A stretch of 32,163 nt of DNA from the IMG/VR virus record IMGVR_UViG_3300025467_000049, positions 1 to 32,163 of that record. One strand, 5' to 3'. The position numbers were made by a program, and so were the translations under genes. Numbering within the stretch: the stretch's first letter is position 1; every line of letters starts with the position of its first letter. Under the pieces are notes generated by a model. The model had not been told where the DNA came from. It ran no database searches and worked only from the letters and a program-made list of their open reading frames with translations. Shown piece by piece: positions 30,350 to 32,163 of the stretch. Source of the DNA: a virus.

Positions 30350-30557
30350 GAAGGTTAGGGTATTTATCTCTCTTACGTCTTGCGGAGTAACGACTATTCT
30401 CCTGACCATGCCAGCATTTACGGATTTGACCGACTGATACGATATAGGTTCTTCCGCAATGGCATTTTATTTCTTTGCGCACAAGAGCATGACTTCCTGA
30501 ATAAAATCTATCTGTTCTCGTACCGCTTCTCCTAATATTTGTTTTATAATTACTCAT
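30297..30557 (-). CDS. 86-residue zinc-ribbon-like protein after groEL
   Basis: SNYKTNIRRSGTRTDRFYSG leads into EIKCHCGRTYIVSVGQIRKC, where CHCG then C-x-H (KCWHG) mirrors the CQCG ribbon of the following gene. The C-terminal part is very basic (RYSARRKRDKYPNLHAKTK). The ATG lies within the last codons of groEL (overlap of 8 bases, ATGAGTAA), so it is co-translated with it. The C-terminal third overlaps the next gene in another frame, so its real end may be earlier. Confidence 0.55.
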   Translation of the reverse strand: MSNYKTNIRRSGTRTDRFYSGSHALVRKEIKCHCGRTYIVSVGQIRKCWHGQENSRYSARRKRDKYPNLHAKTKVSMRKTSNSPTV

Positions 30558-32076
30558 CTGATTTTGGTGGGACTTTTACAACTGCAATAGTTCCCTTGTT
30601 TATCAAACGACCTTTAGCGAATGAGACTGCATTTTCAATCGAACAACGTGTAGCTTTTACTGGATCAATTATACCAGATTTTATCATATCAACATAGGTT
30701 TCATTTTCTGCATCAAAGCCTTTTCCTTTTGGCATATTGACTAGAATGTCTGCGTAATCAAGTCCAATGTTATCAATGATTCTCTTGAACGGAGATAGGA
30801 TAGCTTTTTTCATAATTCTTTCACCGATATCCGTACTAGATAATTTCTGTGATACACGATAGAAAGCCATGCCACCACCTTCAACAATCCCTTCCTCTAA
30901 AGCGGATTTAACGGCATTTACAGCGTCTTCAACCTTGTCATAGAGTCCTTGTGTCTCTCCTTCAGTCTTTGAACCGACTGAAATGACGGCCACATTACCC
31001 TGCAAACGAGCTATACGCTTCTCTACCATGTCATAATCGTTATCATTGGTGATTGAGCCTAATTGCTGTTTTAGTTGCTTTACGGTTGATTTTACGTTTC
31101 CTGCGCCATTAAGAATGATAGTCTTACCACTTGTAGCAATAATCTTTTCAGCTTTACCGAGATTTTCAAGTGTAATTTCTTCTAGTTTATAACCTGCATC
31201 TTTTGAAATGAAAGTAGCACCAGTAACTAAAGCTACGTCTTCAAGGACTTCATTTTTCTGTGAAGCACACTTAATTACGAGGGTATTAAACATACCGACT
31301 TGCTTGTTATAGGCAAAAGTATTAAGTACGGCTGGGTCTATTTCAGTACAGAAAATAACAAGCTCTTTGATAGTAGCTGAGGCTTTTTCTAGGAATGGCA
31401 TAAGTTCAGCGATTGTAGATAGTTTCTCGCCGATCACCAGTGTACGAACCCCTTTGAATTCTGCCTTATTACCCTTATTGCACATGAAAGGGTGAACATA
31501 GCCTTTTTCTACTTCATAGCCTTCAACGAGTTTAACTTCGGTACTAGGTAGTTTAGATTCTTCAACAGTAATCTTTCCGTCTTTGCCGACTGCTTCAAAT
31601 GTATCGGTAATAATGTTAGCAATCTCTTCTGATTCAGATGAGACTAAGGCGACTTGATATATTTCTTTTGATGTTCGGATAGGCTTAGCTATCTTTCGCA
31701 ATTCGTCAATGATTTTAACCTTAGCCTTTTCGATAGATTTGTTTATCTTCTTAGGGTTTTCGGAATACTTAAATGCTTCTGTTGGGATAGCATGGCATAG
31801 GCAAATTGTTGTAGTAGTAGCATCTCCTGCTTCTTCATTAGTTTTAGCCGCCGCCTCGCACATAAGGTTAAGTGTTTGACGTTCAGTATCGTCATTAACT
31901 TCAAGTGCTTTAGCAACACTAACTCCATCAGTAGTAACACGAGGGACTGAAAAAGCTCGGTCTAGTGTTACTGCTCCACCGCCCGGGCCGAGAGTACAGC
32001 AGACGTACTCCTCGACCAAGTCCATAACTCGTATGATTTTCTGGCGATCTTCTATTCCGTTAGAGAGTATTTTCAT
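30550..32076 (-). CDS. groEL: phage GroEL-type chaperonin, divergent
   Basis: 508 residues, about 40 shorter than bacterial GroEL. The equatorial ATPase motifs are kept: TLGPGGGAVTLD (28-39), VTTDGVSVA with D50 (E. coli D52), GDATTTT with D85 (E. coli D87) and VEDAV with D384 (E. coli D398). The apical domain includes GYVHPF and LMPFLE, the region that binds substrate and GroES. Differences stand out: the usual GPKGRN is GPGGGA, the normally conserved APGFGDRRK stretch is replaced by CASQKNEV (270-277), and the C-terminal Gly/Met repeat is absent, the protein ending KVPPKSDE. A groES is not in the window. It likely folds phage virion proteins. It starts the leftward unit. Confidence 0.9.
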   Translation of the reverse strand: MKILSNGIEDRQKIIRVMDLVEEYVCCTLGPGGGAVTLDRAFSVPRVTTDGVSVAKALEVNDDTERQTLNLMCEAAAKTNEEAGDATTTTICLCHAIPTEAFKYSENPKKINKSIEKAKVKIIDELRKIAKPIRTSKEIYQVALVSSESEEIANIITDTFEAVGKDGKITVEESKLPSTEVKLVEGYEVEKGYVHPFMCNKGNKAEFKGVRTLVIGEKLSTIAELMPFLEKASATIKELVIFCTEIDPAVLNTFAYNKQVGMFNTLVIKCASQKNEVLEDVALVTGATFISKDAGYKLEEITLENLGKAEKIIATSGKTIILNGAGNVKSTVKQLKQQLGSITNDNDYDMVEKRIARLQGNVAVISVGSKTEGETQGLYDKVEDAVNAVKSALEEGIVEGGGMAFYRVSQKLSSTDIGERIMKKAILSPFKRIIDNIGLDYADILVNMPKGKGFDAENETYVDMIKSGIIDPVKATRCSIENAVSFAKGRLINKGTIAVVKVPPKSDE

Positions 32077-32127
32077 TTTGATATTGCAACTATTGACTTA
32101 TAATTTACGAAGAAAAAATTGGCATGT

Positions 32128-32156
32128 TCTATAACGTGAGACTCTTTTGAAAACAA
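32128..32156 (-). promoter_or_regulatory. candidate promoter for the groEL unit
   Basis: The leftward strand has TTGTTT, 17 bases, then TATAGA, followed by a 45-base leader and the groEL ATG at 32076. The match to sigma-70 hexamers is partial (3 and 4 of 6) but spacing is ideal. The 87-base stretch from 32077 to the window end contains no ORF. Confidence 0.4.
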
Positions 32157-32163
32157 TGCTTTA

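Noticed and set aside
1-32163. Recoded TGA, as in some CPR bacteria and phages
   Set aside because: Many genes end in TGA within ATGA overlaps and have proteins of normal length, so TGA is a stop.

Overview
This window is most of the genome of a tailed double-stranded DNA phage, probably a podovirus. It has small and large terminase, portal, scaffold and HK97-type capsid genes, a head-tail adaptor candidate, several fibre-like genes and two very large internal-virion-type proteins. No tail sheath, tail tube or tape-measure gene is seen. No integrase, tRNA or CRISPR array was found. TGA is an ordinary stop, because many gene junctions are ATGA overlaps, so the standard bacterial code applies.

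Layout. A rightward cluster (1-3230) holds accessory and DNA-metabolism genes: a NinB-like recombination protein cut by the left edge or complete, two adenine methyltransferases, and a run of tiny Cys/His-rich proteins. A leftward block covers 3346-32076. Reading in its own direction it holds a divergent phage groEL, tandem zinc-ribbon miniproteins, terS, a 48-residue zinc protein, terL, a 68-residue protein, then a 240-base non-coding control region. The virion genes follow: portal, scaffold, capsid, decoration-type proteins, coiled-coil proteins, fibres, adaptor, collar fibre, nozzle-like protein, two internal proteins and a propeller fibre. Next come a glycosyltransferase and a methyltransferase, then a lysis set with an XhlA-like protein, a papain-like cysteine peptidase as possible endolysin, and a two-helix holin candidate. 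An intrinsic terminator closes that unit. A separate leftward unit of three small genes (3346-3855) then meets the rightward cluster at a terminator that appears to serve both strands.

Host. The sequence is AT-rich and almost no gene has a Shine-Dalgarno box; starts are preceded by A/T leaders such as taacATG or aatatATG. That would suit Bacteroidota, but the best promoter is a perfect TTGACA-17-TATAAT, which is not the Bacteroidota consensus. Several low-complexity Thr/Ser/Ala-rich virion proteins recall proteins I associate with Patescibacteria (CPR) and their phages. The host is therefore unresolved, with a CPR-like bacterium as a working guess.

How it may work together. GroEL and the terminase/zinc genes form one leftward unit ending in a terminator at 27282-27305. 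A consensus promoter then starts the virion operon, but a second terminator lies about 25-55 bases after its predicted start. That arrangement resembles the lambda late promoter and implies attenuation or antitermination of the late genes. Two virion genes (179-residue protein and scaffold) also carry near-copies of one roughly 50-base leader, a possible cis-acting RNA. The most notable items are this control region, the duplicated leader, the divergent GroEL, the unusually many zinc miniproteins, and a probable -1 frameshifted gene at 3346-3500.
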